A program made the position numbers and the translations under genes. A stretch of DNA of 64,000 bases from Microbulbifer flavimaris (GTDB lineage: Bacteria > Pseudomonadota > Gammaproteobacteria > Pseudomonadales > Cellvibrionaceae): the NCBI RefSeq assembly GCF_001641755.2, contig NZ_LRFG02000002.1, forward strand, positions 744,001 to 808,000. Reading direction: 5' to 3'. Of the stretch, positions 25,378 through 34,024 are shown piece by piece; within the stretch, counting starts at the first letter, position 1, and every line of letters starts with the position of its first letter. The notes beneath the pieces were generated by a model, which did no database searches, was not told the origin of the DNA, and saw nothing but the letters and a program-made list of their open reading frames with translations.

Positions 25378-27570
25378 ATGAGAGCAATCAAGTTTCATCC
25401 CCTTGCTGCCGGCGTCATGCTCGCCTGCGGTGCCAGCTTTACCTACGCCGAACCGGCCCTGGAAGAAGTGACCGTTACCGCGCAGAAGCGCGAACAGTCC
25501 CTGCAGGAAGTACCGGTGGCGGTAACTGCAATTAGTGAAGACCAGCTAGTTCAGGCTGGTGTCAGCGACCTGACCGACGTACAGAAGCTGTCCCCCAACA
25601 CTACCCTGCAAGCGAGCCGCGGTACCAACTCCACACTGACCGCATTTATCCGTGGTATTGGCCAGCAGGATCCGCTGTGGGGCTTTGAGCCCGGCGTTGG
25701 TATCTATGTGGATGATGTCTACATCGCCCGCCCGCAGGGTGCCGTACTGGACATTCTCGACGTTGAGCGCGTGGAAGTACTGCGTGGCCCGCAGGGCACT
25801 CTCTACGGTAAGAACACCATTGGCGGCGCAGTGAAATACGTCACCAAGAAAATGTCCGGTGATACCCGCGTATCGATTTCCGGCGCCCTGGGCAGCTACA
25901 GCCAGAATGACCTGAAAGTGGCCGGCTCCACCGAGATCGCCGATGGTGTTTATCTGGGTGGCGCTATCGCCAGCTTCCAGCGCGATGGCTACGGTGAAAA
26001 CGTCATCACCGGCGACGAGCAGTACAACAAGGACATCGTGAGCGCCCGCGTTGCACTGGAATTCAACCCGAGCGACGCCCTGTGGGTACGCGTAGCTGCG
26101 GACCAGACCACTGACAAGTCTGCACCCAAGCATGGCCATCGCTTTGCACCCGGCTTCGGTGGCGAGCCAGTCCTGGATAGCGTTTACGATACCGAGTCCA
26201 ACATGCTCTACGACAACCTCGTAGAGACCAGCGGCGCGTCCCTGACTGCGGAATATGAGCTGAATGACAGCATCACCCTGAAGTCCATCACCGCCTACCG
26301 CCAGGGTGAAACCGAGACCGCGATCGATTTCGATAGCGTCAATTATCCTTACTTCGACGTACCGGCCTTCTACGAGGACGACCAGACCACGCAGGAATTC
26401 CAGCTGATCTGGGAAGGAGACAACGCTGACCTTGTAAGTGGTGTCTACTATTACACCGGTACCGCTGCTGGCGCCTTCGATGCGGTGCTGGGCTTCCAGG
26501 AGTTCAACCCGCTTGTTGGTATCCCGCTGACCCAGAACGTAGCTGGTTCCGTGGACACCACCAGCCTGTCCGCCTATGCCCACTACAACTGGCAGTTCGC
26601 TCCCGACTGGAACCTGAGCCTGGGTGGACGCTATACGAAAGATGAGAAGGATGCTGAAGTCTTCAAGGCCAACTACTTCGGCCTGTATAGCCCGACCTTC
26701 CAGGACAAGTACTACCCGGAAGGTGATCCCACCTTCATTCTGGGTGCACCGCTGACTGACTACGCCAATAGTGACAGCTGGGGCGAATTCACTCCGCATA
26801 TTGGTCTTGACCACCAGATCAATGACGACGTGATGGTTTACGCAGGTTACAGCGCCGGCTTCAAGAGCGGCGGCTTCGACATGCGCGGTGACGCCAGCCA
26901 GCTGCCGTCCACGGTAGATGGCTTCGATCCGGAAACTGTGGACACCTACGAGTTTGGTGTTAAGTCTGACCTGTTCAACAACCGTCTACGCCTGAACGCT
27001 GCCGCCTTCCGTGCGGACTACAAGGACATGCAGGTTACCGTTCAAGAGTTCAATGCCGCAGGTGGTTTCACCAGTGCCGTGCTGAACGCCGGTGAATCCC
27101 GCATTCAGGGTATCGAGGTAGAGGCCACCCTGGCCATGACCGACAACCTGCTGGCCAACCTGGCCCTGGGTTATGCCGATACCGAATTCCTGGAGTTCAT
27201 CACTGGCGGCGTCGATGTATCCGATCAGCGCGATCTGCAGAACACCCCGGACACTACTGCCATGTTCCAGCTGAACTACTCAGTGCCGATGAACAGCGGT
27301 GCGGAAATCGTGATCAACCCGACCGTGTCCTACCGCGCAGATACCCAGATCTTCGAGGTTCCGAGCATCCTCGACCAGGAGGCCTATACACTGGTGGATA
27401 TGACGGCCACCTTCTACAGTGCTGACGGCAACTGGCAAGCTGGCCTGGTTGGTAAGAACCTGACCGATGAGGAATACCGCATCGCCGGTTATGGCTTCGG
27501 TGGCCCGTTCGACACTGGCTTCTACGGCGCTCCGCGCACCATCGCTCTCACCGGTAGCTACAACTTCTAA
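25378..27570 (+). CDS. TonB-dependent outer-membrane receptor
   Basis: This 730-residue receptor has a signal peptide (AAGVMLACGASFTYA), a short segment EEVTVTAQKREQSLQEVPVAV that acts as the TonB box and start of the plug, and a plug domain with GIYVDDVYIARPQGAV and VEVLRGPQGTLYGKNTIGGA. A 22-strand barrel follows, ending in an aromatic residue (TGSYNF). The overall type is that used by marine bacteria for uptake of organic substrates rather than siderophores, but specificity cannot be read. The ATG at 25378 is chosen for the GGAGAGAG before it. Site C and the adjacent sensor kinase tie it to the carboxylate/ester block. Confidence 0.92.
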   Translation: MRAIKFHPLAAGVMLACGASFTYAEPALEEVTVTAQKREQSLQEVPVAVTAISEDQLVQAGVSDLTDVQKLSPNTTLQASRGTNSTLTAFIRGIGQQDPLWGFEPGVGIYVDDVYIARPQGAVLDILDVERVEVLRGPQGTLYGKNTIGGAVKYVTKKMSGDTRVSISGALGSYSQNDLKVAGSTEIADGVYLGGAIASFQRDGYGENVITGDEQYNKDIVSARVALEFNPSDALWVRVAADQTTDKSAPKHGHRFAPGFGGEPVLDSVYDTESNMLYDNLVETSGASLTAEYELNDSITLKSITAYRQGETETAIDFDSVNYPYFDVPAFYEDDQTTQEFQLIWEGDNADLVSGVYYYTGTAAGAFDAVLGFQEFNPLVGIPLTQNVAGSVDTTSLSAYAHYNWQFAPDWNLSLGGRYTKDEKDAEVFKANYFGLYSPTFQDKYYPEGDPTFILGAPLTDYANSDSWGEFTPHIGLDHQINDDVMVYAGYSAGFKSGGFDMRGDASQLPSTVDGFDPETVDTYEFGVKSDLFNNRLRLNAAAFRADYKDMQVTVQEFNAAGGFTSAVLNAGESRIQGIEVEATLAMTDNLLANLALGYADTEFLEFITGGVDVSDQRDLQNTPDTTAMFQLNYSVPMNSGAEIVINPTVSYRADTQIFEVPSILDQEAYTLVDMTATFYSADGNWQAGLVGKNLTDEEYRIAGYGFGGPFDTGFYGAPRTIALTGSYNF

Positions 27571-27599
27571 TCCAAATCTCACAGGTTAGGAAGTTACTC

Positions 27600-27618
27600 G
27601 GGGGTCAGGTTGACCCCC
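27600..27618 (+). terminator. First hairpin after the TonB receptor
   Basis: An eight-base perfect stem GGGGGTCA / TGACCCCC with a three-base loop lies 30 bases after the receptor stop. It has no T run. The stronger terminator at 27641 follows. Confidence 0.5.
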
Positions 27619-27640
27619 AGCTCCTTGAGCAAAAGCCTTG

Positions 27641-27670
27641 GCCGCGAACAGAAATGTTCGCGGCTTTTTT
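27641..27670 (+). terminator. Strong terminator after the TonB receptor
   Basis: A perfect nine-base stem GCCGCGAAC / GTTCGCGGC with a six-base loop is followed directly by six T residues. It also faces the convergent small lipoprotein gene. Confidence 0.92.
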
Positions 27671-27729
27671 GTTTTTGCCTGTGGGCCTCAGAACTGGCAA
27701 AGCCTGACCGGCAAGGAAGCAGACATAAC

Positions 27730-27906
27730 TCAGGTGGCACGGACGCAGCGCACGAGCGTCTTGGTTTCCAGCTCTTCCTCGATACAGTTGAATTTCTGAC
27801 CGTTCACGGTCAGGGATTTTGGGGCTCCTTCGGACGCGGTTGTGGAACAACCGGCAACTCCTGTCGCCATGGTCGCTGCCAGCAGAATAAAACAGAATTT
27901 CTGCAC
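27730..27906 (-). CDS. Very small lipoprotein
   Basis: This 58-residue reading frame begins at GTG, eight bases after GAGG. It encodes a signal peptide with a lipobox (MATGVAGC, Cys at about residue 20), followed by a short mature part containing KSLTVNGQKFNCIEEELE and a terminal LVRCVRAT with two further cysteines. Signal, lipobox and ribosome site together make it a convincing gene despite its size. The two Cys of the mature part could form a disulfide. No function is recognised. It is convergent with the TonB receptor. Confidence 0.7.
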   Translation of the reverse strand: MQKFCFILLAATMATGVAGCSTTASEGAPKSLTVNGQKFNCIEEELETKTLVRCVRAT

Positions 27907-28078
27907 TGCAGTTACCTCGAAAAATGGTTGGCAGGACGGTAACTTCCATCCTCACGTTTCAGCCTAGAGGAAGCAGCCGTCAAAGTGTGGTGATTCGCGC
28001 CATTTTGCAAAAAGTGGCGACAGGGAGTTTTGAAGCAGATTCAGCGAGGAGGCATTAGCGGCTTTTGGGCCCACCCGG

Positions 28079-29515
28079 TCACGCCACCTGCACAATACGC
28101 AAGGTATCGGTGCTGCCTCCCACATCCTGGTGATAGCCACGAGAGACCAGCACAAAGTCACCGGGCTTCAGATAACGACGTTTTTTGAGATAGGCGATCG
28201 CCTTGCGATCCCGCTCGACACCATCAAGTCCCTCCACCTGCATCAGCACCGGATCCACGCCCCGGTACAGGGCTACCCGGTTGCAGGTCGATGGATGGCG
28301 GCAGAATGCGAAAATGGGAATATAAGAGCGGACCCGTGACATCAGCCGGGCCGTATTGCCGGTCTCGGTCTGGCAGATGATGGCGCGGATATCGCGGCAG
28401 TGATTGGCGATCGCCATGGCCGCCATGGCAATGCACTCGTCGCCGGCCGGATAGTTGTCCTGCATCACCCGCGGCGGCCGCCGGGTGGCTCGGTGCTTCT
28501 CGGCACCGACAATTACATCCGCCATATGCTCGACCGTTTCTACCGGATAGTCGCCGGCCGCCGTTTCGGCCGACAGCATCACTGCATCGGTACCATCGAG
28601 CACCGCGTTGGCCACGTCACAGACTTCAGCCCGGGTGGGTACCGGGCTGGAGATCATGGACTCCATCATCTGCGTGGCGGTGATGACGATGCGACTGAGA
28701 TGACGGGCGCGACGGATCAGGTGCTTCTGCACCCCCATCAGCTCTGCCTCGCCAATTTCCACCGCGAGATCACCCCGGGCAACCATGATCGCATCACTGG
28801 CAAGTATCAACTGGTCCAGTTGTGCCTCATCGGCCACAGCTTCCGCGCGCTCAACCTTGGCCACGATATGGGCGGAACCACCAGCGGCGTGGAGAAGTTG
28901 GCGCGCCCTGCTCACATCGGCGGCATCTCTGGGGAATGAGACGGCCAGGTAGTCCAACTCCAGTTCTGCAGCGACTTTGATATCCCGGCGGTCTTTCTGG
29001 GTCAGTGCCGGCGCTGTCAGGCCGCCACCGAGTTTGTTGATGCCCTTGTTGTTGGAGAGCCAGCCGCCCACTTCCACCAGGGTATTGAGCCGCTTTCCCT
29101 CGACTGTCTGCACCAGCAGGCGCAGCCGTCCATCGTCCAGTAGCAGAACATCGCCGGCATGGCAGTCGCTGGCAAGCTCGGAATAATCCACTGACACCCC
29201 TTCGGAATTGCCGGCACCATGGCCCCAGTCGGGGTCAAGCACAAACGGCTCCCCCTTCTCGAGAAAAGCGCGCCCCTCGCTGAATCTTCCGACACGGATC
29301 TTGGGGCCCTGAAGATCGCCGAGGATTGCCACATGGCGGTTCTGGCGCCGGGCCTCCTCTCTCACCCGCGCGACGCGGCGACGATGGTCATCGTCATTGC
29401 CATGGGAAAAGTTCAAACGGACGGTATCCACACCGGCAGCAATCAGCTTGACCAGGATATCCGCCTTGTCCGAGGCCGGACCGAGGGTGGCAACGATTTT
29501 TGTACGTCGGATCAT
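28079..29515 (-). CDS. pyk: Pyruvate kinase
   Basis: This glycolytic enzyme transfers phosphate from phosphoenolpyruvate to ADP. Family blocks are complete: TKIVATLGPASD at the N-terminus, VRLNFSHGNDDDH, ILGDLQGPKIRVG, the metal/substrate block IVAKVERAEAV, and the signature IMVARGDLAVEIG, followed by TATQMMESMI and PTRAEVCDVANAVLDGTDAVMLSAETAAGDYP. The start is placed at MIRRTKIV; an ATG four codons earlier is also possible and has AGGG directly before it. The length of 478 residues is typical. It is a single gene, transcribed away from the META lipoprotein pair. Confidence 0.95.
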   Translation of the reverse strand: MIRRTKIVATLGPASDKADILVKLIAAGVDTVRLNFSHGNDDDHRRRVARVREEARRQNRHVAILGDLQGPKIRVGRFSEGRAFLEKGEPFVLDPDWGHGAGNSEGVSVDYSELASDCHAGDVLLLDDGRLRLLVQTVEGKRLNTLVEVGGWLSNNKGINKLGGGLTAPALTQKDRRDIKVAAELELDYLAVSFPRDAADVSRARQLLHAAGGSAHIVAKVERAEAVADEAQLDQLILASDAIMVARGDLAVEIGEAELMGVQKHLIRRARHLSRIVITATQMMESMISSPVPTRAEVCDVANAVLDGTDAVMLSAETAAGDYPVETVEHMADVIVGAEKHRATRRPPRVMQDNYPAGDECIAMAAMAIANHCRDIRAIICQTETGNTARLMSRVRSYIPIFAFCRHPSTCNRVALYRGVDPVLMQVEGLDGVERDRKAIAYLKKRRYLKPGDFVLVSRGYHQDVGGSTDTLRIVQVA

Positions 29516-29689
29516 GCGCAAAAACATCCCTGTGATAGCGGCAGCTTTCCGCCCTTGACTGCCTCTATGAGCATAGCCTGTCGTCTATTCCCACTCATTG
29601 CCGCCAGTAACAACTAAGCTTGGTGCAGGATGGGTGCACAGGGAACGCTGCCGCCCCTTTTCTCGTGGGCGCAGGAAAGTGAGGTTGTA

Positions 29690-30163
29690 ATGAGCAAATT
29701 TGGACTGTTGTGGCTGGCCGGGCTGACACTGGTCATTGCCGGCTGTCTGGGCCTTGGCACAGATCAGCCCCAGGTGATTCAGACAGCGGGCAGCCTGAAC
29801 TCTGTCTGCGGCAATAAATGGGAGCTGAGGCGGCTGCGGGTCAATGGCGAAGCCGTGGCCATTGAGGAAAACTCGCGCTTTACCTTCCTGTGCAACGCAG
29901 AAGGCAGTGTGATGGGCAAGAGCGGTATCAACACCTATCGTGGCAGCCTGCAGATCACCGACAATGGCCTGATGCTGTGGGACACCTCCAGTTTTGCCTC
30001 TACCAAGATGGCCGGTCCCGAGCCGCTGATGCAAAAGGAAAACACCTACCTTCGAGCCCTCGCGGGCACCCGACAGGCATTTACCAAATCCGGTGGCGGC
30101 CGCCTGATCCTGAGGGACGCCTCCGGGGACATCTATATCGAATATGTCAGGGTTGAGCCTTGA
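29690..30163 (+). CDS. META-domain-like lipoprotein 1
   Basis: This 157-residue envelope lipoprotein carries a lipobox (TLVIAGC, Cys at about residue 19). The mature part resembles the META/HslJ domain: CGNKWELRRLRVNGE at its start, a FTFLCNAEGSVMGKSGINTYRG strand-loop, and a C-terminal GGGRLILRDASGDIYIEYV strand pair. GAGG precedes the ATG. A second gene of the same plan follows 75 bases downstream, sharing Cys-x3-Trp, Phe-x-Cys, Gly-x-Asn-x-Tyr-x-Gly and YLRAL positions, so the two are diverged tandem copies. Function is unknown. Confidence 0.8.
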   Translation: MSKFGLLWLAGLTLVIAGCLGLGTDQPQVIQTAGSLNSVCGNKWELRRLRVNGEAVAIEENSRFTFLCNAEGSVMGKSGINTYRGSLQITDNGLMLWDTSSFASTKMAGPEPLMQKENTYLRALAGTRQAFTKSGGGRLILRDASGDIYIEYVRVEP

Positions 30164-30238
30164 ACCCGGCCACAGACCCAGACCACTTTTTGTAGTTAAA
30201 TATGGCAGACACTTCACCACAATAATGAGAATTGTCCC

Positions 30239-30739
30239 ATGTTGCTCCGGCCCGCAGTTGTTGCCGCCTTTGCACTTCTTCCCGCTTTGAGCGGCTGTGG
30301 AATGCTCGGTGACAGCCCCACCGATCCGCCATTGGCAACGCAATCGGTTTGCGATCACCAGTGGCTTCTGAAAAGCCTGTCAGTAGAGGGGCGCGAACAC
30401 CGCTCCCGGCTGCTGTGGAAAAAACTCTGGCGCGACCGCCCGTATTTTACCTGTGATGAACTCGGTTACGTGCGCGGCAGTGGCGGCAGCAATCCCTACC
30501 TGGGTCGCTTCAGCCTGCAGGATGGCGGACAGATTTTGTGGTCCCAGGCCCCCAAAATATCCCGCATGGGCGACGTGCGTGACAGCAGTGAACTGGAGCA
30601 GGACTACCTGCGGGCATTGCCACAGACCGACAATCTCAGCGTGGAAGGCGATGCACTGATTCTGGAGAGCGAGAGCGGCACCACCAGAATCGAATTTCGG
30701 CGCACAGAGACGCCACCCCCACCTATCACGAATCCCTGA
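30239..30739 (+). CDS. META-domain-like lipoprotein 2
   Basis: This 166-residue lipoprotein (lipobox ALSGC, Cys at about residue 20) is related to the gene just upstream. It shows CDHQWLLKSLSVEG, YFTCDELGYVRGSGGSNPYLGRF and EQDYLRALPQT at the same relative positions as its neighbour. The linker before the domain is longer and basic (SRLLWKKLWRDRP), and the tail is Pro-rich. Transcription ends at a strong hairpin at 30767. The role is unknown; a role in envelope stress would be a guess. Confidence 0.78.
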   Translation: MLLRPAVVAAFALLPALSGCGMLGDSPTDPPLATQSVCDHQWLLKSLSVEGREHRSRLLWKKLWRDRPYFTCDELGYVRGSGGSNPYLGRFSLQDGGQILWSQAPKISRMGDVRDSSELEQDYLRALPQTDNLSVEGDALILESESGTTRIEFRRTETPPPPITNP

Positions 30740-30766
30740 ATTCGATTTTCCCTGACACAAAAAAAT

Positions 30767-30790
30767 GGCGGCTCGAGAGCCGCCCACTTT
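30767..30790. terminator. Bidirectional terminator after the META pair
   Basis: A perfect stem GGCGGCTC / GAGCCGCC (30767-30784) is preceded by six A residues and followed by CACTTTTCTT, so it can terminate in both directions. Confidence 0.85.
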
Positions 30791-31001
30791 TCTTGTTATC
30801 AAAATGCCATCGAACCGGGACGAGAATTCCCACCCAATGTTCACCCCGCCGAAGCGACGGGAAACGCAAGTCAAAGAGAATAGAACAACGATTCCGCTCT
30901 CAAGTTGATCACGGACCGGTCAAGCCGTTCGTTGTGAGGACATAGTAGCGCTGAGCCGTGACAAACAAATGACAGTAAGGGGGGCTACCGTCGATTGGCC
31001 T

Positions 31002-31586
31002 TCAACGCCGCCGCTGGTGGCGCTCCAGGTTATCCTGGCGTTTGCGCTCGCTTTTGCGCAGTAATACATAGGTAGCCCCGAGGCCACCGTGTTGTTTCTG
31101 CGCACTGTGGAAGGCGAGCACCTCCTCCAGTTGCGGCAACCAGGCGTTGACACAGCTTTTCAGCAGCGCCGGCTGCTTGCGCCCCTCACCCTTGCCGTGG
31201 GTGATGAGTGCGCAGCGCACGTCAGCTTCGAGACAATCGCGCACGAATTCGAAAACCGCCCGCCGCGCTGACTCGACAGAGTGGCGGTGCAAATCCAGCC
31301 GGGCATCCACCCGGTACTTGCCCAGTCGCAGATTGCGATAGACACCGTTCTGCACGCCGTCGCGCTTGAATTCCAGCGGGTCCCAGGGATCCACCGGATC
31401 GATAAATTCCCCCGCCAGGGGATTCAGTTCCTGGCCTTCCTCACGGATCGCTGCCTCCCGCCGGGCGCGCAGGTTGAGTCCGGCCTCCTGTTGTTTTTTC
31501 AGGGGCACACGGCGCTCGCGGGCCAGAGGTTTCACATCCCCCAGCTGGCCGAGTGCTTCCTGAAACAGGTTGTTATCGTCTGCCAC
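31002..31586 (-). CDS. Smr-domain protein
   Basis: This 194-residue protein has an N-terminal helical region and a C-terminal Smr domain, as in SmrA/YdaL-type proteins with nicking or RNA-endonuclease activity in related cases. The Smr signatures are LDLHRHSVESARRAVFEF (LDLHG-type motif), ITHGKGEGRKQPALLK (THGKG motif) and GGLGATYVLLRK at the end. The basic tail ERKRQDNLERHQRRR may aid nucleic-acid binding. It begins with ATG at 31586, 27 bases after the SDR gene on the same strand, so they may share a transcript. Confidence 0.87.
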   Translation of the reverse strand: MADDNNLFQEALGQLGDVKPLARERRVPLKKQQEAGLNLRARREAAIREEGQELNPLAGEFIDPVDPWDPLEFKRDGVQNGVYRNLRLGKYRVDARLDLHRHSVESARRAVFEFVRDCLEADVRCALITHGKGEGRKQPALLKSCVNAWLPQLEEVLAFHSAQKQHGGLGATYVLLRKSERKRQDNLERHQRRR

Positions 31587-31613
31587 TGTACTACCTCCCC
31601 CCAGTGAAACGTC

Positions 31614-32486
31614 TTATGGGTCCAGAAACAGGTCCACCGCCAGGTCATCGGCATTGTCGGGGTTATGTGCGTAATCGGTAAAGTCCGTCACGCCGCGCTC
31701 GCGCAGCAGCTCCTCATCGATCAGCTGCTGGCCCGACAACTCGTTATTCGGGGTCTGCAGGATCTCGAAGGCGGCATCGGCCATGATCATTGGCTTGCGG
31801 CTCTGCTCGAACATTTCCCGGCTGCCCACGGCAAACTCAATGGCGGCGGTGGCCACCAGGGTCCGCGGCCACAATGTGGTGACGCTGACACCCGCCTCCC
31901 GCAGCTCTTCTGCCAGGCCCAGGCTGAGAATGCTCATGCCGAACTTGGACAGCGCATAGGGGGCACAGGGTCCAAGCCATTTGGGCTGCAGGTTGAGGGG
32001 CGGCGACAGGCTGATAATGTGGCCGTGCCTGGATTTTTTCAGGTACGGAATGGCCAGGTGTGCGGTGAGGTAAACCGCGCGACTGTTGATGCTCTGCATC
32101 AGGTCATAGCGCTTGGGCGGCGTGCTCTCGACATTGGTGAGATTGATCGCGCCGGCGTTATTGATCACCGCATCGATACCGCCAAACTTTTCGGCCGCCT
32201 GTGACATGGCATCGGCGACCTGATCCTCCTCGCGGACGTCCACCTGCAGCGGCAGCGCCTGGCCGCCGATGGCCTCCACCTCTTCAGCCACGGAAAAAAT
32301 GGTTCCCGGCAGTTTCGGGTGGGGCTCCGCGGACTTGGCCGCAATGACGATATTGGCCCCGTTGGCCGCACACTTCAGCGCGATGGCGCGACCGATGCCG
32401 CGACTGGCGCCGGTGATGAAGACCGTCTTGCCCTTGAGGGCGCCGGTATTCCTGGTCAGGGTAGCGAAAGCTTCGGTTTCACTCAT
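31614..32486 (-). CDS. Short-chain dehydrogenase, HSDL2-like
   Basis: This 290-residue SDR resembles hydroxysteroid-dehydrogenase-like protein 2. The NADP loop is FITGASRGIGRAIALKCAANGANIVIAAKS, followed by INNAGAINLTNVESTPPKRYDLM, the SLSPPLNLQPKWLGPCAPYALSKFGM block containing Tyr and Lys, and a WPRTLVATAA segment. The usual catalytic Ser is in ISLSPP. The start ATG overlaps the thioesterase stop by eight bases and GGAG precedes it, so translation is coupled. The substrate is probably a fatty acyl or sterol-like compound. Confidence 0.85.
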   Translation of the reverse strand: MSETEAFATLTRNTGALKGKTVFITGASRGIGRAIALKCAANGANIVIAAKSAEPHPKLPGTIFSVAEEVEAIGGQALPLQVDVREEDQVADAMSQAAEKFGGIDAVINNAGAINLTNVESTPPKRYDLMQSINSRAVYLTAHLAIPYLKKSRHGHIISLSPPLNLQPKWLGPCAPYALSKFGMSILSLGLAEELREAGVSVTTLWPRTLVATAAIEFAVGSREMFEQSRKPMIMADAAFEILQTPNNELSGQQLIDEELLRERGVTDFTDYAHNPDNADDLAVDLFLDP

Positions 32487-32943
32487 CGGACAGCTCCACG
32501 GTAGGTTGGTCGGCACTTACCACGGCCGGGGCATAGATATCCTTGAACAGTTGCGGCATTCGCCGCGGCCTGCCGGACGACAGCTCGATGCAGACCAGTT
32601 GCCACTGGGCGCGCAGTATCAGGGCCCCGTCGGCGGGGCGAAACACCTGGAAGCGGCGGGTCATGTTGAGCCGCCCATCCACCCGTGTCAGCCAGGTACC
32701 GAACAGCAGTTCGTCGCCCTGCTTCGCCGCCAGTATATAGTCGTACTCCGCGTGACGGATCGCCATGCCGCGGTCAAGGTCCTGGTAATTGGCCACTTCC
32801 AGTCCCAGCTCGGCGCTGTGGGCCCAGCCGGCCTGCTCGCACCAGCGCACATATTCAGCGTTATTGGCGTGGTGCAGGCCGTCCACGTGCTCGGCACCCA
32901 CGGTAATGGACTGGGTGTAGGGGTGCGGCAGATCCCACTGCAT
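32479..32943 (-). CDS. Acyl-CoA thioesterase, 4HBT hot-dog family
   Basis: This 154-residue single hot-dog protein is of the YbgC/4-hydroxybenzoyl-CoA thioesterase type. The characteristic N-terminal block is EHVDGLHHANNAEYVRWCEQAGW, where an Asp/His-Asn pair near residue 20 aligns with the catalytic region. The middle strand is MAIRHAEYDYILAAKQGDEL. It heads a coupled pair with an SDR enzyme, pointing to lipid or acyl-CoA turnover. Confidence 0.85.
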   Translation of the reverse strand: MQWDLPHPYTQSITVGAEHVDGLHHANNAEYVRWCEQAGWAHSAELGLEVANYQDLDRGMAIRHAEYDYILAAKQGDELLFGTWLTRVDGRLNMTRRFQVFRPADGALILRAQWQLVCIELSSGRPRRMPQLFKDIYAPAVVSADQPTVELSDE

Positions 32944-33026
32944 GTCGACTTTCTCCGGTTACTGGTCCCGAGCCTATGTGATCCACCCGGTGCCCTCAAG
33001 CCCGGTAGCGGATGGCCCACCAACAA

Positions 33027-33050
33027 AAAAGGCCCCGGATGGGGCCTTTT
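33027..33050. terminator. Bidirectional terminator after secB
   Basis: AAAAGGCCCC / GGGGCCTTTT forms a perfect ten-base stem with loop GGAT, with further A residues on the left, so it terminates secB (minus) and can also act on the plus strand. Confidence 0.88.
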
Positions 33051-33072
33051 CGCGTCGAGAGAGGGGAGCCGC

Positions 33073-33573
33073 TTAGGCTTCGGCCTTCTCTTCCTTGGCG
33101 CCTTCGGCCTGCTGCTGGGCCTGGGCCAGAGCGGAGGCGAACAGGGCGTCGAAGTTGATCGGCGGCAGCATCAGGGCCGGGAAGGAACCCTTGGTCACTG
33201 CGTTGTCCACCACTTCGCGGGCGTAGGGGAACAGGATCTGCGGGCAGGCAGTGTTCAGCACCTGTGCCAGCTGCTGACCTTCCAGGCCCTTCACGGTGAA
33301 CAGGCCAGCCTGCTTCACTTCCACCAGGAATGCCGCTTCGTCTTCCAGGTTGACGGTGATGGTCAGGGTCAGGGCGACCTCGTACAGATCTTCATCGATC
33401 TTGGAGGTCTTGGTGTTCAGCTCCTGGTTTACCTGGGGCTTCCACTCTTTCTTGAAGACCTCGACACCCATCGGGGTCTCGAAGGAGAGGTCTTTCAGGT
33501 AGATGCGCTGCATCGCGAATTGTACGTTTGAAGCTTCTGCGTTAGCCGCTGCGCCGTTTTGTTCTTCAGCCAT
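33073..33573 (-). CDS. secB: Protein-export chaperone SecB
   Basis: SecB is a tetrameric chaperone that keeps preproteins unfolded and delivers them to SecA. The sequence shows [16 protein letters not shown], the acidic/aromatic groove region [18 protein letters not shown], and the characteristic [36 protein letters not shown] near the C-terminus, with an Ala/Glu-rich tail. Its 166-residue length is normal. It follows grxC and a rhodanese on the same strand, the same order as yibN-grxC-secB in enterics. Confidence 0.97.
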   Translation of the reverse strand: MAEEQNGAAANAEASNVQFAMQRIYLKDLSFETPMGVEVFKKEWKPQVNQELNTKTSKIDEDLYEVALTLTITVNLEDEAAFLVEVKQAGLFTVKGLEGQQLAQVLNTACPQILFPYAREVVDNAVTKGSFPALMLPPINFDALFASALAQAQQQAEGAKEEKAEA

Positions 33574-33722
33574 GTTACTGCCTGTTCTTTATTTAAATGT
33601 TTCGTTTTGCCTTCCGTGAGAAAGACTCCCTGTTAGAGTCTTTCAAGTGGGGCCATTGAAAGCCGTTTCAAGGCCGGAATATTCTGCCGAGGTGTTTTTG
33701 TCCGCCGGTGACGGGCTCTGCC

Positions 33723-33977
33723 TCAGGCGTTGAGGAGCTTGTCCAGCTGGCCGCTGCGCTCGATAGCCATCAGCTCGTCGCAGCCGCCCACATGCTGGTC
33801 GCCAACCCAGATCTGCGGCACGGTGTGCTTGCCCGCCTTGGCGGTCATCTCCGCGCGCAGGTTGGGATTGCCGTCCACTGCTATCTCGTCGTACTTCACG
33901 CCCTTCTTGTCCAGCAGGTACTTGGCCCGCACACAGAAGGGACAGAAGCGAGTAGTGTAAATCACGACGTTTTGCAT
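33723..33977 (-). CDS. grxC: Glutaredoxin 3
   Basis: This 84-residue glutaredoxin is a glutathione-dependent disulfide reductase. The dithiol active site is CPFC in TTRFCPFCVRAK (residues about 11-16), followed by the cis-Pro segment HTVPQIWVGDQHVGGCDEL. Size and features fit GrxC. It lies between a rhodanese-like gene and secB on the same strand, an arrangement widely kept in gammaproteobacteria. Confidence 0.95.
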   Translation of the reverse strand: MQNVVIYTTRFCPFCVRAKYLLDKKGVKYDEIAVDGNPNLRAEMTAKAGKHTVPQIWVGDQHVGGCDELMAIERSGQLDKLLNA

Positions 33978-34024
33978 AATCTTTACCGCAACTCCTCGGT
34001 AGAAAATTTTGTCGGCGCTGCCTG

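Noticed and set aside
33188..33204. CCCTTGGTCAC near-match to the motif in secB
   Set aside because: Inside coding sequence of a conserved gene, lacking the upstream TCATA.
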